Under the pieces are notes generated by a model. That model was given only the letters and a program-made list of their open reading frames with translations. It was not told where the DNA came from and searched no databases. Below are positions 8,137-15,472 of a stretch of 64,000 bases of DNA, piece after piece. How positions within the stretch are numbered: the stretch's first letter is position 1; each line of letters opens with the position of its first letter. The translations under genes and the position numbers were made by a program. This DNA comes from Prescottella agglutinans. GTDB lineage: Bacteria; Actinomycetota; Actinomycetes; Mycobacteriales; Mycobacteriaceae. The stretch covers positions 1 through 64,000 of the forward strand of contig NZ_RKLP01000015.1 of the NCBI RefSeq assembly GCF_004011865.1, written 5' to 3'.

Positions 8137-9089
8137 CACGTACCGATGTGGACTTCCCCGTACAGGGGGTCAGTTGCTCGGCCTGGCACTACCAGGGCGA
8201 GGGTGACGCTTTCCGAAGCGCGGCGGGACGGCCGTGCGTCGTGATGGCCCACGGATTCGGCGGCACCGTCGATTCCGGGCTCGAGGGATTCGCCGAGGGT
8301 CTGGCCGCGGCCGGCCTCGACGTCCTCGCGTTCGACTACCGCGGCTTCGGTCGCAGCGGTGGGCAGGTGCGGCAGACGATTTCGATCCGCGGCCAGCTCG
8401 ACGACTATGCCGCCGCGATCGCGGCGGCGCGACGTCTCGACGGGGTCGATCCCGACCGCATCGTCGCCTGGGGCGTGTCGCTGTCCGGCGGCCACGTCCT
8501 GAGCCTGGGCGCGTCCGACCCGAGCCTGGCTGCGTTGATCTCGCTGACGCCGGCGACGGACGCCCGGGCGGCGTCCACGGCGTCGATGCGTCAGTACAGC
8601 CCCGGCCATCTCGCGAAGAGCTCGCTCGCGGCCGTCCGGGACAAGATCACGGCGTCGCGTGGTGGTGTCGGCGTGACGATTCCGCTCACTGCGCGTCCGG
8701 GAGAGGTGGCGGCGCTCGCGCTGCCCGGGATCTACGAGGACTACCTGTCCATCGCCGGCCCGAGCTGGCGGAACGAGGTCACTGCGCGGTCGTTCCTGGA
8801 GATCGGCTCGTACCGACCGGTGACGGTCGCGGACAAGGTGACGGCTCCGCTGCTGGTGCAGATCGGCGACCTCGACCGCAGCGCGCCCCCGCACGCGGCG
8901 GCCAAGGCGGCGGAACGAGCACGGGCGGAGGTGCGCCACTATCCGTGCGACCACTTCGACGTCTACCCGGGCAAGCCGTGGTTCGATCTGGCTCTCGAAC
9001 ACCAGATCCTGTTCCTGCGTCGGCATCTCGCCGTCGATGCCGCTTCGTCGATCGAGGAGGATGCGGATGCGCGCGCTGCAGCTAGTTGA
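8133..9089 (+). CDS. Alpha/beta hydrolase
   Basis: A 318-aa alpha/beta-hydrolase-fold protein. The oxyanion-hole strand is VVMAHGFGG, the nucleophile elbow GVSLSGG, the acid QIGDLD and the histidine CDHFDVY. Size and layout resemble esterase/peptidase-like hydrolases (DUF1100 or S15-like). In this operon it could hydrolyse the ester or lactone made by the FMO. The GTG start at 8133 overlaps the TetR stop by four bases, and its own end overlaps the dehydrogenase start by 23 bp, so translation is coupled throughout. Confidence 0.82.
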   Translation: MTRTDVDFPVQGVSCSAWHYQGEGDAFRSAAGRPCVVMAHGFGGTVDSGLEGFAEGLAAAGLDVLAFDYRGFGRSGGQVRQTISIRGQLDDYAAAIAAARRLDGVDPDRIVAWGVSLSGGHVLSLGASDPSLAALISLTPATDARAASTASMRQYSPGHLAKSSLAAVRDKITASRGGVGVTIPLTARPGEVAALALPGIYEDYLSIAGPSWRNEVTARSFLEIGSYRPVTVADKVTAPLLVQIGDLDRSAPPHAAAKAAERARAEVRHYPCDHFDVYPGKPWFDLALEHQILFLRRHLAVDAASSIEEDADARAAAS

Positions 9090-10104
9090 GCACGGACGAA
9101 TCGCGGTCGTCGACACCGAGGTTCCCGAGATCGGCCCCGGCGAGGTCCTGATCGAGGTGGCCGGCGGCGGACTCTGCCACTCGGACATCCACATGCGGCA
9201 CTCGCCGATCACGATGATTCCGCCGCCGATGACGCTCGGGCACGAGACCGCCGGGCGGATCGCCGCACTCGGCGACGGCGTCGACTCCTTCGCCGTCGGT
9301 GACGCCGTACTCGTCTTCCTGGTGTGGAGTTGCGGATCGTGCCGGGCCTGCGTCCAGGGACGCGAGAACTCCTGCGAGCGGTCACCGGGCCGGCAGGGCG
9401 CGCCCCTGTGCCCGGGCCTCGCGGCGAACGGCGGCATGGCCGAATACATGAAGGTCGACGCCCGGTTCGTGGAGCCGCTCGGCGACCTCGACCCCGTCAC
9501 CGCGGGCCCGCTGGCCGACGCCGGCCTGACGACCTATCACGCGATCGACGGTGCCCGTGACCGCCTCGGGCCGGGCACGACGGCGGTGGTTCTGGGAATC
9601 GGGGGCCTCGGGCACACCGCGGTCCAGATCCTCGCGGCCACGACGGCGACCCGGATCATCGCGGTGGACTCGGCGGAGGAGAAGCTCGAACTGGCCACCA
9701 CGCTGGGCGCCGACCACGCGTTCGCCAGTGACGCGTCGTGTGCCGAGAAGATCCTCGAGCTGACCGACGGAATCGGCGTCGACGCGGTCTTCGACTGCGT
9801 CGGAGTGCAGGCGACGGTCGACATCGCTACTCAGATCATCGGGCGCGACGGCGCCCTGCGCGTGCTGGGACTGGGCGGCGGCAAGTTCGACTGGACGGGC
9901 TTCGCGCTGCCGTGGGGCGCGACCGTGCGCACCAGTTACGCCGGCACTCGTGCGGATCAGCGCGCGGTGATCGACCTCGCGCGCCGCGGTCTCGTGACGA
10001 TCGAGGCCGAGACCTTCCCGCTCGACGACGCGGTCGCGGCGTTCGACGCCCTCGAGGCCGGGAAGATCAAGGGCCGCGCGATCCTGGTGCCGGGCAGGGG
10101 CTAG
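9067..10104 (+). CDS. Zinc-dependent alcohol dehydrogenase (MDR family)
   Basis: A 345-aa medium-chain dehydrogenase. Catalytic zinc ligands are in GLCHSD and GHE. The structural-zinc loop shows four cysteines in CGSCRACVQGRENSC, and the NAD-binding motif is GIGGLG. It should interconvert a secondary or primary alcohol with its carbonyl using NAD(P). AGGAGG ends six bases before the ATG at 9067, which decides the start over 9061. Last gene of the FMO operon, it could make the ketone that the monooxygenase uses. A long bidirectional terminator follows. Confidence 0.88.
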   Translation: MRALQLVEHGRIAVVDTEVPEIGPGEVLIEVAGGGLCHSDIHMRHSPITMIPPPMTLGHETAGRIAALGDGVDSFAVGDAVLVFLVWSCGSCRACVQGRENSCERSPGRQGAPLCPGLAANGGMAEYMKVDARFVEPLGDLDPVTAGPLADAGLTTYHAIDGARDRLGPGTTAVVLGIGGLGHTAVQILAATTATRIIAVDSAEEKLELATTLGADHAFASDASCAEKILELTDGIGVDAVFDCVGVQATVDIATQIIGRDGALRVLGLGGGKFDWTGFALPWGATVRTSYAGTRADQRAVIDLARRGLVTIEAETFPLDDAVAAFDALEAGKIKGRAILVPGRG

Positions 10105-10119
10105 CCCTTCGCAAGCGCC

Positions 10120-10174
10120 GAACGGGAGTTCGCGGCACGCTTTCCTCGGAAAGCCGTGCCGTGAACTCCCGTTC
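10120..10174. terminator. Bidirectional terminator between convergent operons
   Basis: About 25-bp imperfect inverted repeat: left arm begins GAACGGGAGTTC, right arm ends GAACTCCCGTTC, with the inner pair CTTTCC/GGAAAG. It sits between the plus-strand alcohol dehydrogenase and the minus-strand OYE gene. Confidence 0.75.
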
Positions 10175-10200
10175 AGGGGTTGTGGCCGGTGCGGGTGTCG

Positions 10201-11349
10201 TCAGTACAGACGGCCCTCGTGGAGCTTGCGGTCGAACTCCGGCATGGGATCACCGTCCTGCAGACGCTGCGAGATGGCTGGGTCCGCCATGTGCAGGCGT
10301 CCGATCGCGACGAGGTCGAACTCGCCCTCGCCCATGCGGCGCATCAGGTCCGGGATGTTGTTCGACATCTGCGGCAGCCCCACGATGACCTGCTCGTTGA
10401 GCGCGCTGTCGAGCCCGACGCTGCCGACGGCCATGACGGTGGCGCCGGTGACCTTCTTCGCCCAGCCGGCCAGGGAGAGATCGCTGCCCTCGAACGCGGG
10501 TGCGTAGAAGCGGCGGATGCTCGCGTCGAGGATGTCGACGCCGGCGTCGACCAGGGCGTTCAGGATCACTCCGAGTTCCTCGGGCGTCTGCGCGATCTTC
10601 GACGCGAAGTCCTGCTGCTTGTGCTGCGAGAAGCGGAAGATGATCGGGTGGTCCTCGCCGATCTCCCGGCGGATGGCCCGGACGACCTCCGCGGGGAATC
10701 GGGTGCGGCGCTGCAGGTCTCCGCCCCATTCGTCGTCGCGCTGGTTGGTCGGCTCCCACAGGAACGCGTCGAGCAGGTAGCCGTGCCCGCCGTGCAGGGC
10801 GATACCGTCGAACCCGACGTCGATCGCGTTGCGTGCGGCGGCCGCGTAGGCCGCGATCACGTCCGCGATGTCCTGCTCGGTCATCGCGGCCGTCACCGGA
10901 CGCATCTGCTCGACGTACTCGTCGGAGTACATCGTGTTGCCGACGCTGCCCCAGTGCCCGGACGGCCGCATCGGGTTGACGTCGCCGACCGGCCCCATGG
11001 CGCCGAACAGCGGCCCGACATGCCACAGCTGCGGGACGATCTTGCCGCCCGCGGCATGGACGGCGTCGACGACCTTGCGCCAACCCGCCAGGGCCGCTTC
11101 GCCGTACATCACCGGGACGGTGTCGGCATCGACCGCCGACGGGTGCTCGATCGCGGTGCCCTCGGTGACGATGAGGCCGGTTCCGCCCTCGGCGCGGCGC
11201 CGGTAGTAGGCGACGACCTCGTCGGTGGGGACGCCGCCCGGCGAGCCGTGACGCGTCATGGGCGACATCGCGATCCGGTTCCTCAGCTCGAGGGACCGGA
11301 CCGTGAGCGGCTCGAAGAGGGCGGACATGTCCGTGGCGGCGGCGGTCAC
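10201..11349 (-). CDS. Old Yellow Enzyme-family NADH:flavin oxidoreductase (OYE-1)
   Basis: A 382-aa single-domain FMN TIM-barrel enzyme. Family landmarks are MSPMTR, PQLWHVG, ALHGGHGYLLDAFL, the NxRDDEWGG-type loop and the C-terminal AIGRLHMADP. OYE enzymes reduce activated C=C bonds; relatives act on steroid enones, as in BaiCD/BaiH of bile-acid dehydroxylation, which carry an extra domain missing here. The GTG start at 11349 overlaps the stop of the SnoaL gene (GTGA). It is the last gene of a three-gene operon with two BaiE-like proteins. A close paralogue lies at 22768-23907. Confidence 0.88.
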   Translation of the reverse strand: MTAAATDMSALFEPLTVRSLELRNRIAMSPMTRHGSPGGVPTDEVVAYYRRRAEGGTGLIVTEGTAIEHPSAVDADTVPVMYGEAALAGWRKVVDAVHAAGGKIVPQLWHVGPLFGAMGPVGDVNPMRPSGHWGSVGNTMYSDEYVEQMRPVTAAMTEQDIADVIAAYAAAARNAIDVGFDGIALHGGHGYLLDAFLWEPTNQRDDEWGGDLQRRTRFPAEVVRAIRREIGEDHPIIFRFSQHKQQDFASKIAQTPEELGVILNALVDAGVDILDASIRRFYAPAFEGSDLSLAGWAKKVTGATVMAVGSVGLDSALNEQVIVGLPQMSNNIPDLMRRMGEGEFDLVAIGRLHMADPAISQRLQDGDPMPEFDRKLHEGRLY

Positions 11350-11870
11350 AGGGCTCCCATGTAGTCGAAGAAGTTGGGGGTGCGGGTTTCGCGGAGCCGG
11401 GTGAGCTTGCGGTAGCTGATGAGCCACTTGCCCTCGACCTTGCGGTACTCCTCGTGGTAGTGGCCGTAGCCGTGGAGGTGTTCCTCGACGTCGCCGTTGG
11501 TCCACCACAGTTCGTCCTCCATGGCCCAGATTCCGGTGGCCGTGGTGTCGGAGGTGAGGGTGATCTCCGGGGTGTGCGCGTGATGCGCAGTGGTCACATG
11601 TGTCGAGGATCCGAGCATGCCGCGGATCGAGTTGGTGAGGTGCTCGCGGCCGGAGGCGCGGTTGGACTGCCCGCCCGCCGTCGGTTGCTTGTCGTCGGGC
11701 AGTCCGCCCCACGTCTCGGTGACGACGTCCTCGGTGTGCAGGGGGCCGTACTGGTCCCACTGCTTGGTGTCCATGACGCGCAGGCGCGCCGAGAACACTT
11801 TCTTGATCTCCTCGATCGCGAGCAACTGCTCTGCCGCGGTCAGAGTCATTGCACCGGTGGGCTCACCCAT
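11346..11870 (-). CDS. SnoaL/BaiE-like dehydratase-fold protein (copy A)
   Basis: A 174-aa NTF2-fold protein. The segment HHAHTPEITLTSDTTATGIW matches the signature of BaiE, the bile-acid 7alpha-dehydratase (HMGHTPEIT...TTATG), and RVMDTKQW matches the BaiE active-site region around Asp35. The BaiE Tyr30 position is Arg here. A role in removing a steroid hydroxyl is plausible but unproven, and the lost Tyr could mean a changed reaction. It overlaps both neighbours (8 bp and 4 bp). Much of its 3' half is almost identical in DNA to copy B. Confidence 0.8.
   Translation of the reverse strand: MGEPTGAMTLTAAEQLLAIEEIKKVFSARLRVMDTKQWDQYGPLHTEDVVTETWGGLPDDKQPTAGGQSNRASGREHLTNSIRGMLGSSTHVTTAHHAHTPEITLTSDTTATGIWAMEDELWWTNGDVEEHLHGYGHYHEEYRKVEGKWLISYRKLTRLRETRTPNFFDYMGAL
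11410..11576. repeat. Long direct repeat, copy 1 (167 bp)
   Basis: Identical to 11942-12108 except for one base (11429 versus 11961). It lies in the 3' half of SnoaL copy A. A second identical block of 61 bp pairs 11731-11791 with 12227-12287. The flanking codons are much more diverged, which suggests gene conversion. Confidence 0.9.
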
Positions 11871-12381
11871 GGCTGGACCTCTCTGTCTGTCGGTAGTCGT
11901 AGAAGTTGGGGGAGTGGTCTTCCCGCAGGCGGGTCAGGGTCCGGTAGCTGATGAGCCACTGGCCCTCGACCTTGCGGTACTCCTCGTGGTAGTGGCCGTA
12001 GCCGTGGAGGTGTTCCTCGACGTCGCCGTTGGTCCACCACAGTTCGTCCTCCATGGCCCAGATTCCGGTGGCCGTGGTGTCGGAGGTGAGGGTGATCTCC
12101 GGGGTGTGACCGTGGTGTGCCGTGGTTACGGAGACGTTGCCGTCCAGCGTGTTCCGGATGGCTGCGGTGAGCGCCGCGGGTCCGACGACGCGGCTGCCGG
12201 CGCCCCACGACTCGCTGACGACGTCGTCGGTGTGCAGGGGGCCGTACTGGTCCCACTGCTTGGTGTCCATGACGCGCAGGCGCGCCGCGAACAGTCGCTT
12301 GATCTCCTCGATCGCGAGTAACTGCTCCTCGGGAGAGAGGGTCACGGACTCGGTCCGCGCGGATTCGACGGCACCGCTCAT
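11863..12381 (-). CDS. SnoaL/BaiE-like dehydratase-fold protein (copy B)
   Basis: A 172-aa NTF2-fold protein, the first gene of the dehydratase-dehydratase-OYE operon. It carries HHGHTPEIT and MEDELWW like copy A, and RVMDTKQWD at the BaiE Asp35 region, again with Arg at the Tyr30 position. Copy A has about 12 extra codons in the middle; otherwise the pair is a recent tandem duplicate. The start at 12381 lies about 30 bp downstream of the 19-bp element shared with the other OYE operon, so it is probably controlled by the adjacent KstR2-like TetR. Confidence 0.8.
   Translation of the reverse strand: MSGAVESARTESVTLSPEEQLLAIEEIKRLFAARLRVMDTKQWDQYGPLHTDDVVSESWGAGSRVVGPAALTAAIRNTLDGNVSVTTAHHGHTPEITLTSDTTATGIWAMEDELWWTNGDVEEHLHGYGHYHEEYRKVEGQWLISYRTLTRLREDHSPNFYDYRQTERSSHG
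11942..12108. repeat. Long direct repeat, copy 2 (167 bp)
   Basis: Second copy of the repeat at 11410-11576, offset by 532 bp, within SnoaL copy B. Confidence 0.9.
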
Positions 12382-12410
12382 CGGTTCAACCTCCGGTCGA
12401 TTGCATTATC

Positions 12411-12429
12411 AAACAAGCAGTTGATAGGT
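12411..12429. promoter_or_regulatory. Candidate KstR2-like operator upstream of dehydratase/OYE-1 operon
   Basis: AAACAAGCAGTTGATAGGT. It matches 16 of 19 bases with the element at 23938-23956 and lies at about the same distance (about 30 bp) upstream of the first start codon. Its core AACAAGCAGTTGAT differs by one base from the published KstR2 consensus AnCAAGnnCTTGnT as recalled. Confidence 0.65.
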
Positions 12430-12503
12430 GCCGCAGAGCATATCGGCAACGGTGCCACGTTTCCGATGAATCCCGCCCAGCGGAAGCGGCTCGAAAGGCC
12501 CGG

Positions 12504-13139
12504 TCAGGCCGCGGCGTGCGTCGACACGTGTTCGTCGGCACGGTGCGCGGAGGGACGATCGGCCGCGAAGCCGTCCAGGAAGATCGCGACGCAGTGCTCG
12601 GCAAGGCGTGCGGTCGGATACGCGTCGTCCGACCGGTGCCACTTGATCGACAGCCAGACGCTGTCTCGGAAGAACCGGTGGAACACCCCCGTGGGCAGAT
12701 CGCTGCGGAACATGCCCCGGCGCTTGCCGTCCTCGATGGTTTCGAGCCACGTCTGCTGGATCTCGTCGGCGAGGTCACCGGCCCTCGGGTGAAGCGCGGC
12801 GTCCCGGAGTCGGGGCAGTTCGTCCTGATACACCGCCGTCGCGTGCGGGTTCTCCTGCGCCGCAGCCAGGGAGGCGCTCACGATCGCCCGCAGACGGGAC
12901 CGGGGGTCGAGGTTCCGGGCGTCGATCGACCGATAGCGCGTGCGCAGGTTCTCGAGGTAGTCGGTGACCAGTTCGTCGGCCATCGCCTGCTTCGACGGGA
13001 AGTGGTGATAGAGCGCGCCGGCGACGACACCCACCCGATCCGCGATCTCCCGGATCGGCGTGGCGCCCACGCCCTTGTCGGCGAACAGTTCGGCGGCGGC
13101 GTCGAGGATCTCCTGCCGCCGTGTCGTCGACCCTGCCAT
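12504..13139 (-). CDS. KstR2-like TetR-family regulator
   Basis: A 211-aa TetR protein. HTH near residues 26-48 (ATPIREIADRVGVVAGALYHHF), then SKQAMADEL, RYRSI, YQDELPRLR and FRDSVWLSIKWHR. These follow the pattern of KstR2, the repressor of steroid ring C/D degradation genes that senses a CoA thioester. The ATG at 13139 is preceded by GGGAGG; the GTG at 13169 is less likely. It sits beside the BaiE-like/OYE operon whose promoter carries a KstR2-type site. It is probably a paralogue with its own ligand rather than KstR2 itself. Confidence 0.8.
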   Translation of the reverse strand: MAGSTTRRQEILDAAAELFADKGVGATPIREIADRVGVVAGALYHHFPSKQAMADELVTDYLENLRTRYRSIDARNLDPRSRLRAIVSASLAAAQENPHATAVYQDELPRLRDAALHPRAGDLADEIQQTWLETIEDGKRRGMFRSDLPTGVFHRFFRDSVWLSIKWHRSDDAYPTARLAEHCVAIFLDGFAADRPSAHRADEHVSTHAAA

Positions 13140-13217
13140 TCCTGGCCCCTCCCTGCCGATGCCGATCACCTGCCTGGTCGGACTATAGGGTGCGGTGGGG
13201 GGATTGGTGAAGGGCTG

Positions 13218-13232
13218 TTCCGCTCAGCAAAA
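13218..13232. promoter_or_regulatory. IclR-type motif site 1
   Basis: TTCCGCTCAGCAAAA: the left half-site is perfect (preceded by G), the right half degenerate. About 80 bp upstream of the KstR2-like TetR start. Confidence 0.4.
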
Positions 13233-13267
13233 ATGTCTCTGAGCTGCGCGGACTGTCGGGCCGCCTG

Positions 13268-13720
13268 TCACCCGAGGAGGTCGACGTCGCGGTCGTGGGT
13301 GAAGTCGACGAACAGTTCACGCCGGGCGATGCGCCATGTGCCCGACTCCCGGCGGTAGCCGTCCTCGTACCGGATGGCCACCACGTAGTCGCGGTACCCA
13401 CCCTCGACCGCGTACACGTGGTGCGCCTCGCAGTAGACCTCGCCGCGCGCGGTGTCACCCTCCGAGTCGACGATCTGCTGGTTCACCACGTGCCGCGTCG
13501 AGTGCAGGTGTGCGACGGCGCCGAACACCCCCGCCACGATCGACGGCGCACCGTCCAGGACGGGGTCCTTGCCGCGGCGGACCAACCCGGCCGGCTGCAC
13601 CAACCGGGCGTCGTCGGTGAAGAGCGCTGCCAGCGCGAGTTCGTCGCGGCGATCCACGGCGATCGCATACTGCGCAACGAGGTCCGAGAGGGCGAGGCGG
13701 TCTGCCAGTTCACGCGTCAT
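13268..13720 (-). CDS. SnoaL-like (NTF2-fold) protein
   Basis: A 150-aa NTF2-fold protein of the SnoaL_4 type. The N-terminal YAIAVDRRD provides the Tyr and Asp of the dehydratase pocket, and HSTRHVVNQ provides the His pair. Such proteins are dehydratases, isomerases or cyclases of small ring compounds; in steroid clusters they are candidate hydroxysteroid dehydratases. The ATG at 13720 was preferred because GGGAAG is about ten bases upstream; an ATG at 13729 is the alternative. It lies between the aldehyde dehydrogenase and the KstR2-like gene on the same strand, with a motif site about 45 bp upstream. Confidence 0.75.
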   Translation of the reverse strand: MTRELADRLALSDLVAQYAIAVDRRDELALAALFTDDARLVQPAGLVRRGKDPVLDGAPSIVAGVFGAVAHLHSTRHVVNQQIVDSEGDTARGEVYCEAHHVYAVEGGYRDYVVAIRYEDGYRRESGTWRIARRELFVDFTHDRDVDLLG

Positions 13721-13763
13721 GGCAAGCATTCTTCCCGCCGATACGGGCACCGGTGGGAAGACT

Positions 13764-13778
13764 TCTCACTGATCGGCA
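13764..13778. promoter_or_regulatory. IclR-type motif site 2
   Basis: TCTCACTGATCGGCA, in the 67-bp gap between the aldehyde dehydrogenase and the SnoaL gene, about 45 bp upstream of the latter. Confidence 0.55.
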
Positions 13779-13787
13779 GAACTGCGG

Positions 13788-15224
13788 CTACGGAACGACC
13801 TGGGCCTCCATGGCAGCGAGGAAGCCCTCGCCGTACGGTGGCAGGGTTCCCCACTCGGCGCGAGGATCGTGCTCGGGTGCCTCGAAAACGGTACGGGCGT
13901 GGCTGAATTCGAGGAATCCCTCCCGGCCGTGATAGTGCCCCATGCCGGATGCGCCGACACCGCCGAACGGCGCGTCGTTCATGCCCGGGTGCATCATGAT
14001 GTCGTTGACGGTGACGCCGCCGGAGTACGTGCGGGTGAGCACGGCCTGCTGCTCGACCGGGTCGGTGCCGAAGTAATACAGCGCCAACGGCTTCGGTCTG
14101 CTGTTGATGTCCGCGATGACCTCTTCGGTCTGGTCGTACGGCAGCAGGATGACCGCGGGGCCGAAGATCTCCTCCTGCATGATCTTCGAGTCGGCCGGCG
14201 GCGAGACGACGATGCGCAGCGGGCGCTTGCGGTCGCCGTCGAACGCGGCGCTCTCGTCGACCGGCGTGGCGACGATGAGCACGCCGCGATCGTGCGCGTC
14301 GGCGACCAGCGACTCGACCCGGGCCAGGTGTCGATCGCTCACGACCGCAACCACATCAGGGTTGTCGGTGATGGTCGGCAGCAGGGTCGCGTACGACTTC
14401 TCGAGTGCGCCGACGAAGCTGTCGAGATGCTCGTGCGGGACGTACACGACGTCGGGGGAGACGCAGATCTGCCCGGAGTTGGTGGCCTTCGCGATCGCGA
14501 TCTTGTCGGCCGCGCCGGCGAGGTCGGCGCTGCGGCCGACGATCGTCGGCGACTTGCCGCCCAGTTCCAGCGTGACCGGTACGAGGTTCTTGGCGGCGTT
14601 CGCCATGACCAGCTTGCCGACCTCGGTGCTGCCGGTGAAGACCAGGTGGTCGAACGGCAGCGAGGTGAACGTATCGGCCACGTCCGGGCCGCCGGTCACG
14701 ACGGCGACCTCGGTGGGGTCGAACATCTCCGCGACGGCGTCGGCGAGAACCTGCGCCGTCTGCGGCACGATCTCCGACGGCTTGAGGATCGCGCGGTTGC
14801 CGGCGCCCAGCGCGCACGCCAGCGGGCTCAGCAGCGTGAACAGCGGCGCGTTCCACGTGCCGATGATGCCGACCGATCCCTTGGGTTGGTACTGGATGTA
14901 CGCCCTCGCACCCAGTTGGTCGTACGGCGGGTACGGTGGCCGCTCCTCGTTCTCCATCCAGGACTCGAACGAGTCGCGGGTGTGCTTGAGGGACGTGATC
15001 GACCCGAGGATGTCGTTCATGATCGAGTAGCCGACCAGGCGTCCACCGAAGTCCGCGTCCATCGCCTCGGTGAGGGGCTTGTGGTAGCGCACGAGCAGGT
15101 CGACCATCTTCTGCAGCCGACCGCGGCGGATCTCGGCCGACGGGGTTCCCTGTTCGGACGCAGCACGTTTCTGGGCCTCGAGGATCTGGGGGAGGCGCGT
15201 GATGGTTGCGGTGTCCGTACTCAT
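13788..15224 (-). CDS. Aldehyde dehydrogenase (class-3 / coniferyl-aldehyde type)
   Basis: A 478-aa NAD(P)-dependent aldehyde dehydrogenase. Landmarks are the active-site Glu in VTLELGGKSP and the nucleophilic Cys in NSGQICVSPD. The EEIFGPAV segment and the class-3 C-terminus PFGGVGASGMG are also present. It oxidises an aldehyde to the acid in the cytoplasm; in this setting a terpenoid or steroid side-chain aldehyde is possible. The start ATG at 15224 heads a minus-strand series of aldehyde dehydrogenase, SnoaL and TetR. One motif site lies 66 bp upstream. Confidence 0.88.
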   Translation of the reverse strand: MSTDTATITRLPQILEAQKRAASEQGTPSAEIRRGRLQKMVDLLVRYHKPLTEAMDADFGGRLVGYSIMNDILGSITSLKHTRDSFESWMENEERPPYPPYDQLGARAYIQYQPKGSVGIIGTWNAPLFTLLSPLACALGAGNRAILKPSEIVPQTAQVLADAVAEMFDPTEVAVVTGGPDVADTFTSLPFDHLVFTGSTEVGKLVMANAAKNLVPVTLELGGKSPTIVGRSADLAGAADKIAIAKATNSGQICVSPDVVYVPHEHLDSFVGALEKSYATLLPTITDNPDVVAVVSDRHLARVESLVADAHDRGVLIVATPVDESAAFDGDRKRPLRIVVSPPADSKIMQEEIFGPAVILLPYDQTEEVIADINSRPKPLALYYFGTDPVEQQAVLTRTYSGGVTVNDIMMHPGMNDAPFGGVGASGMGHYHGREGFLEFSHARTVFEAPEHDPRAEWGTLPPYGEGFLAAMEAQVVP

Positions 15225-15289
15225 GGGTAACTCCTGTCGTTGCCGATGTCACGACGCTAACGAGCTGTGTCGGCGGTAACAGCGGGGTG

Positions 15290-15304
15290 TCTCGTTGATC
15301 GGGA
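15290..15304. promoter_or_regulatory. IclR-type motif site 3
   Basis: TCTCGTTGATCGGGA, about 66 bp upstream of the aldehyde dehydrogenase start (minus strand). Confidence 0.6.
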
Positions 15305-15435
15305 GTGTCGTCCGGCCGCGGACCTCGAAAGGGTCGATCGGCCCCGGTGAGCGGCGTCGATCCCGGTGGCAGGTACCTATCTCGGGAGGTCGCGAGGCTC
15401 CCGCGTCCCGGGACCTTCTTCCCCGTCGACGATTC

Positions 15436-15450
15436 TCCCGCTGAGTGGAA
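15436..15450. promoter_or_regulatory. IclR-type motif site 4
   Basis: TCCCGCTGAGTGGAA, 22 bp upstream of the secreted-protein start. It overlaps the KstR-type box at 15446-15459 by five bases. Confidence 0.6.
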
Positions 15451-15459
15451 CGTGTTCTA
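15446..15459. promoter_or_regulatory. KstR-type operator box
   Basis: TGGAACGTGTTCTA fits the recalled KstR consensus TnnAACnnGTTnnA at all eight fixed positions. It lies 13 bp upstream of the secreted-protein ATG, where binding would block transcription or initiation. Confidence 0.6.
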
Positions 15460-15472
15460 GCTACGATGCGGC

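Larger units (their letters stand above)
15225..15472. other. Divergent promoter region with clustered operator motifs
   Basis: This 248-bp gap separates the aldehyde dehydrogenase from the secreted protein. It holds IclR-type sites at 15290 and 15436, a weaker one (CCCCGGTGAGCGGCG) at 15342, 52 bp from the first, and a perfect KstR-type box at 15446-15459. Confidence 0.55.

Noticed and set aside
10120-10174. Palindrome near 10.1 kb as an operator or attachment site
   Set aside because: Its length, bulge and position between two convergent stop codons fit a terminator better.
15342-15356. CCCCGGTGAGCGGCG as a further IclR-type site, 52 bp from site 3
   Set aside because: Four of 15 positions differ from the consensus; the spacing is suggestive but the match is too weak to list as a separate feature.
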